DNA from: Endozoicomonas acroporae
Lineage (GTDB): Bacteria; Pseudomonadota; Gammaproteobacteria; Pseudomonadales; Endozoicomonadaceae
DNA length: 59,463 nucleotides
Reading direction: 5' to 3'
NCBI RefSeq assembly: GCF_002864045.1
Contig: NZ_PJPV01000021.1
Coordinates: 1 to 59,463, forward strand
Below, piece by piece: positions 28,535 to 37,788 of the stretch. The notes beneath the pieces were generated by a model. It was not told the origin of the DNA. It saw nothing but the letters and a program-made list of their open reading frames with translations, and made no database searches. The position numbers and the translations under genes were made by a program. The first letter of the stretch is position 1. Every line of letters begins with the position of its first letter.

Positions 28535-28622
28535 GAGATTTATCGGCTACGCGATAAGAGCCTCTCACCTGGCTGTCGTTGTTATACGCAGCAAGAGATT
28601 TATCGGCTACGCGATAAGAGCC
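28535..28622. promoter_or_regulatory. Two identical 28-base repeats, 60 bases apart, upstream of a transporter
   Basis: Copies at 28535-28562 and 28595-28622 share GAGATTTATCGGCTACGCGA and the following AAGAGCC. Each contains the palindrome TTATCG-GCTACG-CGATAA. They lie 112-200 bases before the GPH transporter gene. Identical spacing of close to six helical turns suggests paired operator sites. They could also be parts of an interspersed repeat. The rest of 28282-28733 shows nothing else. Confidence 0.5.
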
Positions 28623-28733
28623 CCTTATTTGCTCATTGTAATGCACTGTCGTACATTACAAACTCTGAACTCGAGCTCTTAAGGCAAGCCAAAAAAATTT
28701 ATAGAACAAAAACAATTAAAAAAAGGCGACACA

Positions 28734-30089
28734 ATGAAGACCATTACCAAGCTCAATCGAGTTGGCTATGCCATGGGGGACCTGGGCAACACACTGACCT
28801 TCGGTATGATGTCCACTTTCTTGCTGGCTTATTACACGGATGTACTGGGTATTACTGCCGCTGCAGCGGGGACGCTGTTTTTCGTTGCCAGAATCTGGGA
28901 TGCGGTGAATGACCCGATCATGGGTGCTCTCTGTGACAAACTCTTCACCCGCAAGCATACCGGGGACAAGTTTCGCGGCTTTCTGGTGAAAGGCAGCTGG
29001 CCTGTTGCGGTGGCAGCCATTTTTGTGTTTTGGGCACCACAGGGCCTGAGTGACTCACAAAAACTGATTTGGGCTTACGCCACCTACATTGTCTGGGGCA
29101 TGGCATATACCTTTATCAATATTCCCTATGGTTCACTGGCGACAGTGATGACCAATGATAAAGGTGAGCGAGCCTCTCTTTCCGCTGCCAGAGGCGTCGG
29201 TAGCATGGCTGGCAATGTCGTAGGCAACATTGCCGTACCACTTTTCCTGTCAATTTTCGCCGATGACTTTGCCAAAGGTTATTTGTACTCTGCTGTCTTC
29301 GTCAGCATTTTTGCCATGATCGCCTATCTTATATCCTACCGGTATACTGCTGAATATATACGACACGAGCCTTCAACCGAAAACATTAACATTTTTCAGG
29401 GTATCACCTCTTTGCGGAAAAACTCATTATTTCTCTGTGTGAGTATATCTTCCGCATTTATGCTGGCGGCATTTATGGCCCAGAGTGCCATTACCTACTA
29501 TTTCCTGACTGAGAACCTGGATGGCCAACTGTGGTTCATATCCTTAAGCTCAGCGGTCAGTGTTCTTGCCATCCTTATCATTTCATCGTTTATCGGAAAG
29601 CTCGCCTTAACGTTCGGTACCCGAAAAATTATGATTACCGGATTTCTGTCAGCCGGTATTACTGCTACCGTTTGCTTTTTACTGCCTGACTCAATTTATG
29701 TCATGTTCCTGTGGCTCTTTGTGGGCATTCCACTGATGCTGCTTCCTAATTTGCTGATCTGGGCAAATGTATCTGACAGTATTGACTACAACTCTTACTT
29801 ATCTGGTCAGCGTCAGGAAGGCGTCATCTATTCCAGCTATTCATTTGCCCGTAAGATGGGGCAGGCACTGGCAGGTTTCATCGCGGGTACGGGGTTATCT
29901 TTTATTGGCTATCAGGCAGAACTGGAAACACAGCCAGCCTCAGTATTGCTCGGCATCGATGCACTAATGTTCCTCTTGCCTGCTGTGGCACTGTTCATAT
30001 GTGCGCTTATCTACTTTGTAATGTGGGATGAATCCAAGATCAAATCAGCCAGTGAAAGTGACGCTGACTTGAGCGAACAGCCCGCCTGA
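28734..30089 (+). CDS. GPH-family (MelB/YicJ-like) sugar:cation symporter
   Basis: 451 residues with twelve predicted membrane segments. The start KLNRVGYAMGDLGNTLTFGMMSTFLLAYYTDVLG and the conserved RIWDAVNDPIMGALCD are hallmarks of the glycoside-pentoside-hexuronide:cation symporter family; NIPYGSLATVMTND and QEGVIYSSYSFARKMGQALAG are further GPH motifs. The membrane-embedded Asp in WDAVNDP is the cation-site residue in MelB. The substrate cannot be told from sequence; uptake of an oligosaccharide or uronide is likely. A weak AAGGCG precedes the ATG. No sugar-utilisation genes are adjacent. Possible regulation through the two 28-base repeats upstream, and a hairpin follows the stop. Confidence 0.9.
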   Translation: MKTITKLNRVGYAMGDLGNTLTFGMMSTFLLAYYTDVLGITAAAAGTLFFVARIWDAVNDPIMGALCDKLFTRKHTGDKFRGFLVKGSWPVAVAAIFVFWAPQGLSDSQKLIWAYATYIVWGMAYTFINIPYGSLATVMTNDKGERASLSAARGVGSMAGNVVGNIAVPLFLSIFADDFAKGYLYSAVFVSIFAMIAYLISYRYTAEYIRHEPSTENINIFQGITSLRKNSLFLCVSISSAFMLAAFMAQSAITYYFLTENLDGQLWFISLSSAVSVLAILIISSFIGKLALTFGTRKIMITGFLSAGITATVCFLLPDSIYVMFLWLFVGIPLMLLPNLLIWANVSDSIDYNSYLSGQRQEGVIYSSYSFARKMGQALAGFIAGTGLSFIGYQAELETQPASVLLGIDALMFLLPAVALFICALIYFVMWDESKIKSASESDADLSEQPA

Positions 30090-30098
30090 TGTCTGGAA

Positions 30099-30132
30099 CA
30101 GTTCAACTTCAAAATCCTTTGAAGTTGAACTG
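30099..30132 (+). terminator. Perfect 15-bp hairpin after the transporter gene
   Basis: CAGTTCAACTTCAAA and TTTGAAGTTGAACTG are perfect inverted arms around a 4-base loop (ATCC). It starts 10 bases after the stop codon. No T-run follows, so it may stabilise the 3' end rather than terminate. Confidence 0.55.
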
Positions 30133-30265
30133 ACAAGGATTCGACTTTAGTGTTTGAACTTTTTCAAGTTAATAAGCCAAAGACATCTTATTCAATTTGA
30201 AATCAGCTTTTGTCGCCCTGACACTGGACTAATGGCTGCAGACAATGACCATGTGTAAATCCTTT

Positions 30266-30745
30266 TTATTCTTTCACCCCTAACTGCTCGTTAGTGACGT
30301 TTATCTCGGGTTGGGACAAATTACCTACCAAAGACTCATATTTTACCTTGGGTTTGGGCGATTCATCCACCAAAGACTCGTAATTTTCCTCGGGTTTAGG
30401 CGAATCACCCGCCAAAGACTCGTAAGGGACAGAGTCACACTCCGCAACTTCACTATTCCCCACAAAATATATATCCGAATTTGGATCCGATTCTGACATA
30501 TCGTTCCGATCTGGTTGTTTAGCCACAACACCTTGATCGGCTTCAGTCAGTAACGGCTCTGTCAATCCTGCCGGGTCATCTTCCGATGGTTTTGGGCAGC
30601 AAACCGCCACTACACACGTTTTGACCAATCTATAACTAAAATTAAAACAGTTCTGACACTGATCAGGTTGGATATCATTATCACTTGCTGCTTTCCATGC
30701 ATTCGAGAAGAAATCTACTATTTTGGAACTATCATCAAAGCGCAT
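30266..30745 (-). CDS. Small effector-like protein with three YESL repeats
   Basis: 159 residues; AGGAGG lies 5 bases before the ATG at 30745, a strong ribosome site. The N-terminal 50 residues contain CQNCFNF and a Cys-rich hydrophobic stretch, LVKTCVVAVCC, followed by PKPSE. The C-terminal part has a 14-residue tandem repeat (42 bases, 30305-30430): YESLAGDSPKPEEN, YESLVDESPKPKVK, YESLVGN, with tyrosines at 108, 122 and 136. YESL fits the YxxPhi sorting signal, and two YxxL separated by 10 residues fit the ITAM pattern YxxL-x(6-12)-YxxL. No family recognised. I infer a host-directed protein that could be lipidated at the cysteines and phosphorylated on tyrosine; this is untested. Confidence 0.65.
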   Translation of the reverse strand: MRFDDSSKIVDFFSNAWKAASDNDIQPDQCQNCFNFSYRLVKTCVVAVCCPKPSEDDPAGLTEPLLTEADQGVVAKQPDRNDMSESDPNSDIYFVGNSEVAECDSVPYESLAGDSPKPEENYESLVDESPKPKVKYESLVGNLSQPEINVTNEQLGVKE

Positions 30746-30927
30746 ATAAACCTCCTGAATCCCGTCAAACAGGGATTGATATTATTATTAGTACTAATAT
30801 ATGACCTCTTATTTATGAAAAGATTCCATAAAATGTATTCATTTATCTTTTCAGGTAAAAGGGGTAAAAAATAGCACCTTGTTAACTGTACCAACGTACA
30901 ATTAATCTGTTTGTCACACATGCTAAT

Positions 30928-31136
30928 CCAGTACATCATTTCGATGAGTTTGATGTGTACAATCTCCGTCCACCCTGAGCGCCCCTCGGCCCGACTCAGG
31001 ATGCACGGACGAAGGGTATTGGCACAGTCTTTATTCCGGGTATGGTGTTTACGCCCTTCGACTCCGCTCAGGACGAACGGAGCTTGGGAGTCATTGATAG
31101 AAGGAACCCATCAATTGCATTGGTACCATAATGCTA
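30928..31136. repeat. MITE-like element, family A copy 2 (degenerate)
   Basis: The left end (CAGTACATCATTTCGATGAG) and the right end (CCCATCAATTGCATTGGTAC to about 31136) are diverged versions of the family A inverted repeat. The core again holds CACCCTGAGCG and CCCTTCGACTCCGCTCAGGA. The right end meets the TAG stop codon of the cbrB-like gene at 31134-31136. Confidence 0.7.
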
Positions 31137-32507
31137 AGTAGCCGCTGTTTTCTTTCTCGGAATACCCAGGCGCTGGCGCCGCTCCCAGAGTGTTTTTCTA
31201 CTGATACCCAGCTTTTGCGCAAGATCGGTTTCGGTCATTTGATCCTGGTGCTCAAGAACAAAACGCTGAAAGTAGTCTTCCAGAGTCAGGCCATCCTGAA
31301 GTTCTTCGGCATCCTGACGGAACAGGGTCTGCTTCACACGAACGTCAATATCCAGGTTTTCCGGAGTGATGATATTGTCTTCAGAAAGAATGACACCCCG
31401 TTCAATGGCATGCTCCATTTCGCGAACATTCCCGGGCCACTGATACTGGGAAATGGCGGCCATGGTTTCGGGGGCCAGTGAGAAGACCTCCAGCCCCATT
31501 TTGCCACAGGTTTTGGCCAGCAGTTTTTCCGCCAGCATCAGGATATCATTGCCTCTCTCCCTGAGTGGCGGAATGCGCAGTTCCACCACTTTCAGTCGAT
31601 AGTAGAGGTCTTCACGAAACGCATTCTGTGCTGAGAGCTGGCGGAGATTCCGGTGAGTAGCGGCAATCAGTCGAACATCAACAGACTGGGATTGTACTGA
31701 ACCGACACGACGAATTTCACCTTCCTGAAGAACTCGAAGTAGCCTGGCCTGGGCTTCCAGTGGCAGCTCACCAATTTCATCAAGAAACAGTGTGCCACCA
31801 TTGGCCGCTTCGATCAGGCCGGTCCTGGCGGCTGTAGCTCCGGTAAATGACCCTTTTTCATGACCAAAAAGCTCTGATTCAATCAGTGTTTCCGGAATGG
31901 CGGCACAGTTAACAGAAATCATCGGGCCATTGATGCGTTTACTGTTTTCATGGATGGCCCGGGCAACCAGCTCTTTACCGGTGCCTGATTCACCCTGAAT
32001 CAATACCGTGGCATCGGTTGGAGCCACCTTCTGTATTTGCCGGAACAATAGCTGCATGGCATCACACTGTCCCAGAATGCCATTAAAGCCATCGCCGGAG
32101 CATATCGCTTCCTTGTTGCCCTGTTCCGCATCGCTGCCGGTAGTCTGAGCTGCCTGCCTTTCAATAGCTTCAGCCACGCGCTGAATCATCTCTGCATGAT
32201 CAAAGGGCTTGGCAATATAATCGACGGCCCCCTGCTTCATGGTCGAGACTGCCGAGTTCAGGCTGGCATAGCTGGTCATGATCAGTACCGGGATGCCATT
32301 GGCCAGGTTGATCATTTCAGTACCGGGCTTACCGGGAAGCCTCAGATCGCTGATGATCAGCGAAAAAGACTGCTGTTTCAGAAAGTCTTCCGCTTCATGA
32401 ACCGAGCCAGCCTCAGTAATACCATATCCTTGTCGTTCAAGAAGACGACGCAGTGACGATCGGATAATTTCTTCATCTTCAACAATCAGTATCTGGTCCT
32501 GACTCAT
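31134..32507 (-). CDS. cbrB: Sigma54-dependent response regulator, CbrB-like
   Basis: 457 residues. Receiver domain 1-120 (ILIVEDEE, phospho-acceptor in [11 protein letters not shown], switch MTSYA, KPF), central AAA+ sigma54-interaction domain with Walker [22 protein letters not shown] (GSFTGA instead of GAFTGA) and Walker [14 protein letters not shown], and a C-terminal Fis-type [28 protein letters not shown]. This ending is close to CbrB of pseudomonads. It overlaps the upstream kinase gene by four bases (ATGA), so they form one operon. CbrA/CbrB govern carbon-nitrogen balance and the CrcZ-type RNAs that titrate Hfq/Crc. The stop codon coincides with a MITE end. Confidence 0.85.
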   Translation of the reverse strand: MSQDQILIVEDEEIIRSSLRRLLERQGYGITEAGSVHEAEDFLKQQSFSLIISDLRLPGKPGTEMINLANGIPVLIMTSYASLNSAVSTMKQGAVDYIAKPFDHAEMIQRVAEAIERQAAQTTGSDAEQGNKEAICSGDGFNGILGQCDAMQLLFRQIQKVAPTDATVLIQGESGTGKELVARAIHENSKRINGPMISVNCAAIPETLIESELFGHEKGSFTGATAARTGLIEAANGGTLFLDEIGELPLEAQARLLRVLQEGEIRRVGSVQSQSVDVRLIAATHRNLRQLSAQNAFREDLYYRLKVVELRIPPLRERGNDILMLAEKLLAKTCGKMGLEVFSLAPETMAAISQYQWPGNVREMEHAIERGVILSEDNIITPENLDIDVRVKQTLFRQDAEELQDGLTLEDYFQRFVLEHQDQMTETDLAQKLGISRKTLWERRQRLGIPRKKTAAT

Positions 32508-35500
32508 GCCATGTCCCCATGAAATTCCAACGGCTGCTCCCCTGTGTCTGAAGTCATCACTGACTCGGACTCGTAGCGTGGAAGCGAAATGATGAAGCAG
32601 GTCCCCCGCCCTGTGATTGGATCCAGCGGACTCACCACCTGAATACTGCCAAAATGTTCTTCGATAATATTCCAGGTCAGAGCCAGACCCAGGCCAGTCC
32701 CCTTACCCGCTTCCTTGGTGGTGAAAAATGGCTCAAACAGCCTTTCCTGAATGGCTTTGGGAATGCCATGCCCCTGGTCTTCAAAACGAAGGGTGACCGT
32801 GTGCTGGTTGGCTGTGGTGCTGACGGAAACAACACTCTCCTCCGTGCCAGTGCCTTCCTCTGAGGCATCGGCGGCATTTTTCAGCAGATTGATAAACACC
32901 TGTTGTAATTTTTGGCTATTACCGCTGACGCAGAGACCATCGATGCACAGATTACGGAATACGATATTGCTGTTCTTATGGCTCAATTGCAACAGACTGA
33001 TGGCTTCCTGGATGGTGCTGAACACTTCTACGGGTTCGGCTACCGATGGGGAATCACCGTTATGACCGATTTTCTCTCCTCCTTTCTGACCGGAGTGAGC
33101 ATAAGACACCAGTGTTTGCACAATGCGGCTGACTCTTTGGGTTTGTTCCAGTATTTGCCGGGAACTCTGTTGTATATCCGGGTCCGATGATAGTGCACTC
33201 ATTTCCTGGGCAAGGCAGTCTATACCGGTAATCGGGTTGCCAATTTCATGGGCAACACCGGCGGCCAGCTGCCCGATCGACGCCAGTCGTTCACTGTGAA
33301 AGAGCTGTTCTTCCAGCATTTTGGTTTCTGTCTGGTCCTCCAGCAACATGACCTGATTACCACCGGTACCGGAAACCGGTGCCTGAACTGCGGCTTTGTG
33401 CAGGCTGAAATAGCGGGTGCTGCCTTCCATTTCAACACAGTGCTTGTTCAGGTGATTGTTGGGGAGTTGCATAAAATCATTGAGCACCTGGTTCCAGGGA
33501 GCAGGAATGGTCTTCAGGGGCATCCCCAGAACAGCATCAGCAGGAATACCGGTTAATTCTGCCATTGCCTGATTCCAGAGCATCACTTCGCCGGTGTTGT
33601 TCGATGGCAGCGATTCCTGGTGATCAAGCGACGTGCTCTCGATGGCAGCATCAATGGAGCAGACGGCCATGGGCAGGCTGTTCAATGTGTCCCGGTGATA
33701 ACGTCTCAAGCTATCAAGCTCACCTGCCAGACCAGTCAGTTTTGAGTGATACGCTTCCAGCCGGGATTCCATAAAATGGATATCTTTGGGGACGTAATCA
33801 TTATCAACATCCAGTGGCAAAAAGGAGTCGACGATGTCATGGGCAATGGTGGGTCCCATAAGCCCGGATAGATTATTCTCAATACGCTCCCTGAGTCGTC
33901 TCAGGGAGTGCGGACGGTTGTCGTCCGGTCTCATATTGAGATCGGTCAGAGCTTTATTGATTTCCGTCTGCGCCGCCACCGGCCCCAGAGGGGCGCTGAG
34001 CATCTCCTGAAATTCGTAGGAAGAGCGGGCCTTGGGGATTTTGTAGGGCTGCTGACGCACCTCACGAACCAGGCAGGCGGCCGCCGCGCTGCGCTCTTCA
34101 TCAGGCATTTTGGTAAAACTGGAGACCAGGTAGAACACCAGCACATTCACCACCAGTGATGAGACAGCAGCAATATACCAGCCATCGTTCGTGATGGTGC
34201 CGAAGTTGACGCTGCGGATTGGGAAAATCTCGAGTCCCATGGTTAAAGGCAGCATCAGGGTAAAGAACCAGACTGCGGTTCCAGAGAGAATCCCGAGAAT
34301 CAGCCCCTTATGGTTTGCCCTGCCCCAATAGAGTGTAGACAGAGTACCGGGCAGCAGTTGCAGGGCTCCCACATAGGCGACGATGCTCAGGCTGTACATG
34401 TCCACCTCGTTATGCAGCAGCCGGTAAAACCCATAACAGGCGAGGATCAGGGTGGCGATAATCAGACGTTTTACATTGGTCAGCCAGCGGTAGATATTCA
34501 TCTGGGCCTGGGCCGACTCTCCGGACTGATAAAGGGTCTGATAAAGCGGCAGGATGACGTGGTTCAGCAACATGGAAGACAGTGACAGTGAGGTCACCAT
34601 AAACAGGCCACTGGCCGCCGAAAGCCCGCCGATATAGGCGATGATGGTCAACCATTGACTATCCACGGCATGACCAATAGCCAGTGGAAAGTACTCGGGC
34701 GGATAAGGGCTGCCGATTTTGAGACCCGCCCAGAGAATCAGAGGGGTGGAAATACTCAACAGTAATAAAAAGAATGGCAGGCCCCAGCTGGCAGTGAATA
34801 ACATTTTTATGTCGCGGTTTTCGGCAAAGGTCATGTGAAACATGTGGGGCATAACCACAGCTGAGGCAAAAAACATCAACAGCGTTGTTCGCCAGGGGCC
34901 ATCTTCCAGATGAGAGTTCATCCCGATGATGACCTCAGAGTTGGCTTCAAGCCAGTGGTTTAATCCGGAAAAACCACTAAACACTTCGACGATGACGACG
35001 CCGCCCAGCAGCGCCATAATCAGCAGTTTCAGCAGCGACTCAAAGGCAATTGCCACCACCAGACCATCATGCTGGTGGCGGCTGGCCAAGTGTCGGGTAC
35101 CAAACATCATGGTCAGTAACGTGACCATAATACAAAAACCGAAGGCCAGCATTTCCGGAGAGGTGTCATCGCTCAGAAGATAAACACCGTCTGCCACGGC
35201 CTGTATCTGCAGGGCCAGCAGGGGAAAGGTGATAAACAGCAGCAGCAGTGTACTTAGCGTACCCGCCACGGGGCTTCGGAAACGGAAGGCCAGCACATCG
35301 GCCAGAGAACTGAGTTGATAGGTGGAGGTTATTCTTAATATTGGCACCAGCAGGACAGGTGCTAATAAAAATGCACCGCTCAGGCCAAAGTAAAAACCGA
35401 GAAAAACATAACCATCGTCGTGGGCAACCCCGATACTGCCATAGTAGGCCCAGCTACTGGCATAGATGCCCAGGGACAGAACATAGGTTGCCGGGTGATG

Positions 35501-35608
35501 AACCACTCTGCGCGGGATGATGCCTCGATCCGTCGCCCAGGCGCAGAGAAAAAGAACCGCCAGATAGGCAACACTGGCCAGAACGATATACTCCAGTTCA
35601 AAGCTCAT
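32504..35608 (-). CDS. cbrA: SSS-transporter/histidine kinase hybrid, CbrA-like
   Basis: 1034 residues from ATG 35608, with AGGGG 8 bases upstream; the frame to 35647 adds 13 residues that overlap the upstream small gene. About the first 500 residues are a sodium:solute symporter domain ([53 protein letters not shown]). A linker with a PAS-like region follows ([20 protein letters not shown]), then the HisKA motif [12 protein letters not shown] with His near residue 787 and a HATPase domain ([43 protein letters not shown]). This is the architecture of pseudomonad CbrA, a membrane sensor kinase in which the transporter part can carry histidine. It overlaps cbrB and a small upstream gene. Confidence 0.85.
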   Translation of the reverse strand: MSFELEYIVLASVAYLAVLFLCAWATDRGIIPRRVVHHPATYVLSLGIYASSWAYYGSIGVAHDDGYVFLGFYFGLSGAFLLAPVLLVPILRITSTYQLSSLADVLAFRFRSPVAGTLSTLLLLFITFPLLALQIQAVADGVYLLSDDTSPEMLAFGFCIMVTLLTMMFGTRHLASRHQHDGLVVAIAFESLLKLLIMALLGGVVIVEVFSGFSGLNHWLEANSEVIIGMNSHLEDGPWRTTLLMFFASAVVMPHMFHMTFAENRDIKMLFTASWGLPFFLLLLSISTPLILWAGLKIGSPYPPEYFPLAIGHAVDSQWLTIIAYIGGLSAASGLFMVTSLSLSSMLLNHVILPLYQTLYQSGESAQAQMNIYRWLTNVKRLIIATLILACYGFYRLLHNEVDMYSLSIVAYVGALQLLPGTLSTLYWGRANHKGLILGILSGTAVWFFTLMLPLTMGLEIFPIRSVNFGTITNDGWYIAAVSSLVVNVLVFYLVSSFTKMPDEERSAAAACLVREVRQQPYKIPKARSSYEFQEMLSAPLGPVAAQTEINKALTDLNMRPDDNRPHSLRRLRERIENNLSGLMGPTIAHDIVDSFLPLDVDNDYVPKDIHFMESRLEAYHSKLTGLAGELDSLRRYHRDTLNSLPMAVCSIDAAIESTSLDHQESLPSNNTGEVMLWNQAMAELTGIPADAVLGMPLKTIPAPWNQVLNDFMQLPNNHLNKHCVEMEGSTRYFSLHKAAVQAPVSGTGGNQVMLLEDQTETKMLEEQLFHSERLASIGQLAAGVAHEIGNPITGIDCLAQEMSALSSDPDIQQSSRQILEQTQRVSRIVQTLVSYAHSGQKGGEKIGHNGDSPSVAEPVEVFSTIQEAISLLQLSHKNSNIVFRNLCIDGLCVSGNSQKLQQVFINLLKNAADASEEGTGTEESVVSVSTTANQHTVTLRFEDQGHGIPKAIQERLFEPFFTTKEAGKGTGLGLALTWNIIEEHFGSIQVVSPLDPITGRGTCFIISLPRYESESVMTSDTGEQPLEFHGDMA

Positions 35609-35774
35609 CGCTGTTACCCCTGATCTGAAGGGTAAAGCCCGCGACAATCAGGATGAACCAGAGTATCCAGGGCTGATACCACTGTTCACCAAACGTAATC
35701 CACCAGCCCATGATGGCTGGAGAAAAAAGGTAAATACCGATCACCAGAAGCAGAACCAGGCGGTAGATATACAT
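35598..35774 (-). CDS. Small membrane protein upstream of cbrA (CbrX-like)
   Basis: 58 residues, ATG at 35774 and TGA at 35600-35598. The protein begins MYIYRLVLLLVIGIYLFSPA, continues with a Trp-rich stretch (MGWWITFGEQWYQPW) and has a second hydrophobic span, ILWFILIVAGFTLQI, so two membrane segments are likely. The last codons overlap the cbrA ATG by 11 bases, which indicates translational coupling. In pseudomonads a small ORF named cbrX sits in the same position and couples to cbrA; the matching place and size support this identity, but I have not compared sequences. No strong ribosome site is visible before the ATG. Confidence 0.75.
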   Translation of the reverse strand: MYIYRLVLLLVIGIYLFSPAIMGWWITFGEQWYQPWILWFILIVAGFTLQIRGNSDEL

Positions 35775-35868
35775 ATTACGTCTGTGCAGTTTTGCCGTTG
35801 GACGGACATGGTAATGGTTATATGGGTAAACCGCAAAAGATTACTGGCAGTCTATTGTCGGTCAGGCT

Positions 35869-36003
35869 CCTAGTACATGGTTTCAATGAGTTTGACGTGT
35901 ACGATCTCCGTTCACCCTGAGCGGAGTCGAAGGGTGCTTGGCACGATCTATCAGAGTCCGGAGTTTCCGCCCTTCGACAAGCTCAGGACGAACGGAGTGC
36001 GGA
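35869..36003. repeat. MITE-like element, family A copy 3 (right end missing)
   Basis: From CCTAGTACATGGTTTCAATG onward this copy is identical over about 130 bases to the left part of copy 1 at 18887. It stops after ...CGAACGGAGTGCGGA and lacks the right inverted repeat. It lies about 95 bases upstream of the cbrX-like start, so it may affect that promoter. The rest of the 305-base gap (35775-36079) shows no gene. Confidence 0.85.
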
Positions 36004-36079
36004 TGCAGTGGAAATAAGTTCACTTTTAACGTTGGAGTAAGATTGAGGCTAATGTCTGGCTTTTCCGGAGATTACCTTT

Positions 36080-36745
36080 CTATCCGTTTTTTGCCCGTTG
36101 TTCTTCGGGGAAGCGTGTAATCACCCGACGAAAGGTCAAGTTGATCCTCGGCTCTACTGGTCTTGCTGTTTTTGTCAGGCAGTGCTGCCAGTATTTTTGG
36201 GTAGTTCCGGCCATTAACAACAGGGAGCCTGACGTCAGGTCAAAAGTGTAAGGCTGGATGTCTTTTCGGTATTTGTGGCGCAGCCGGAATCGCCGTGTCG
36301 CGCCCAGATTGAATGAGGCAATCACCGGGTTTTCGCCTAATTCCGGCTCATCGTCACTGTGCCAGCCATTGCTGTCCTGTCCACTGCGATAAAGGTTGAT
36401 TAATACCGAGTTAAAGTGATGGCAACAGATTGTTTCGACCAGTTGTTTAATGGCGATAACGGTCTGACTCCATGGCTGTGGAGAAAGCGCCAGACCTGAA
36501 TATTGATAGTGTGCACCAGGATCCCCCATCCAAACCTGAAGCCTGGGCACCGGCAGGGTTTTACCATAAATGGTTATCTGATCCTGCTGCCAGGGCAGTG
36601 TGGAGTGCAGCTCTGAGTAAAACTGCCAGCCTGTGGATTCGGGGATGATCTGCGGCCATAAAAGCAGGCGGGCATCGGCAGGGGTGTATATTTCCGGAGG
36701 TGTTGTAACGGCGCTGAAGGTATTCAATGTTCGGGCTCCTGACAA
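36080..36745 (-). CDS. AlkB-like 2OG-Fe(II) oxygenase
   Basis: 221 residues, cytosolic. The jelly-roll core has the metal ligands H and D in NGWHSDDEPELG, the second His in YWQHCLTK, and the 2-oxoglutarate-binding arginines in PRINLTFRRV. Upstream, PVPRLQVWMGDPGAHYQYSG matches the substrate loop (PR..., Y.YSG) of the ALKBH2/ALKBH3-like branch rather than E. coli AlkB. These enzymes reverse alkylation damage such as 1-methyladenine and 3-methylcytosine in DNA or RNA. No adaptive-response gene (ada) is next to it. Confidence 0.9.
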   Translation of the reverse strand: MSGARTLNTFSAVTTPPEIYTPADARLLLWPQIIPESTGWQFYSELHSTLPWQQDQITIYGKTLPVPRLQVWMGDPGAHYQYSGLALSPQPWSQTVIAIKQLVETICCHHFNSVLINLYRSGQDSNGWHSDDEPELGENPVIASFNLGATRRFRLRHKYRKDIQPYTFDLTSGSLLLMAGTTQKYWQHCLTKTARPVEPRINLTFRRVITRFPEEQRAKNG

Positions 36746-36825
36746 CTTACTTGAGCACCAGTGAGCGTCTCAGGTCTGCCGGTGTATGAAGGTTTGCGCC
36801 AACAGAGTCTGAGACTTTTGCAGGT

Positions 36826-37581
36826 TTACAGTCCAGGCGCATCGTAAGTGACCCAGTAAATCATTTCACCGGGACAATCGCTACCCAGAACATCGACCAT
36901 AATATTATCAATTTTTAATTTGCCTATCTGTTCCAGCCACTGGTCATCATCCAGCTTTTGTTCCAGTAACCAGCTGGGTACGGATTGGCTGTCCGAGTTG
37001 TACCATGCCACCGGGAAACGCATGCCTTTGGGGAGGCGGCTGCGTTTTACACTTAACGAGGCATCACAACGAACCACCAGGCTGTCCGCCACTTGCTGAC
37101 GTTTACGGAGATATTTACTGGACTCTTTGGCAAATTTTTCTACGTAGGGACTCAACAGCTCTTCCTGTCGGCTTTCCAGACAGTAGTCGTAGGCGCGGCT
37201 GACTTTACTGTTCTCAAAGCCCATGATGCCGCAGGCTTCGGTTACGCGGCTTTTTACATCCTGGCTGAGTTCTGTATACCAGGGGGCATTGGGTCCGAGC
37301 ACCCTTTGAGCTTCCAGTGTGGCAACAAAGATCAGGTTTTCATCCGGTGTAAAGCAGGATGATACGCCTTGTGTGTGAATGGGCGACTTCATCGTTATAG
37401 ACGGTTCTTGACGTATAAGCTGTTCCCGGGTTCGTCTCGCGGCATCACAGATGTCAGGGTTGTCTGCCGCAGGCCTGCTGGAAGTATCACTTAAAGAGGA
37501 AAAAGTCAGGGTATTTGCCGTCAGGTTTACGGCGAAAAATGAAAGAGCAGCAACCAGAGCTGTTTTAAAGACTATCGACAT
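36826..37581 (-). CDS. Hypothetical exported protein
   Basis: 251 residues. A signal peptide is clear (MSIVFKTALVAALSFFAVNLTANT, cleavage near residue 22-24). AAGGAG lies 5-6 bases before the ATG. The mature chain has six cysteines or so spread along it (ICDAARRT, VSSCFTP, EACGIMGF, DYCLES, VVRCDASL, GSDCPGE), which suggests disulfide bonds in the periplasm. I recognise no domain and its neighbours (alkB-like, gluQRS) give no hint. Confidence 0.8.
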   Translation of the reverse strand: MSIVFKTALVAALSFFAVNLTANTLTFSSLSDTSSRPAADNPDICDAARRTREQLIRQEPSITMKSPIHTQGVSSCFTPDENLIFVATLEAQRVLGPNAPWYTELSQDVKSRVTEACGIMGFENSKVSRAYDYCLESRQEELLSPYVEKFAKESSKYLRKRQQVADSLVVRCDASLSVKRSRLPKGMRFPVAWYNSDSQSVPSWLLEQKLDDDQWLEQIGKLKIDNIMVDVLGSDCPGEMIYWVTYDAPGL

Positions 37582-37788
37582 ATTCGCTCCTTGAACACAT
37601 CTTTTTGTTGTGGCCCATTCCCAGGTGCCTGAAGGCCTCTGGATAGGATTTATTCAACCATATATAACATGTTCGACAGGATAGCGGTAGGTTTGCCCGG
37701 GGTCTGTTGACGTTTCGTTGCCAGTCTTTCGGGTATATGGCGACTTCCTGGCTCAGACTGCTCGTTTCGCTGGAATTGCCACGAAACG

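Noticed and set aside
28535..28622. 28-base repeats with a 32-base spacer, the geometry of a type I-F CRISPR
   Set aside because: Only two copies, no leader-like or cas sequence nearby, and the repeat does not resemble known I-F repeats. A paired operator or interspersed repeat is more likely.
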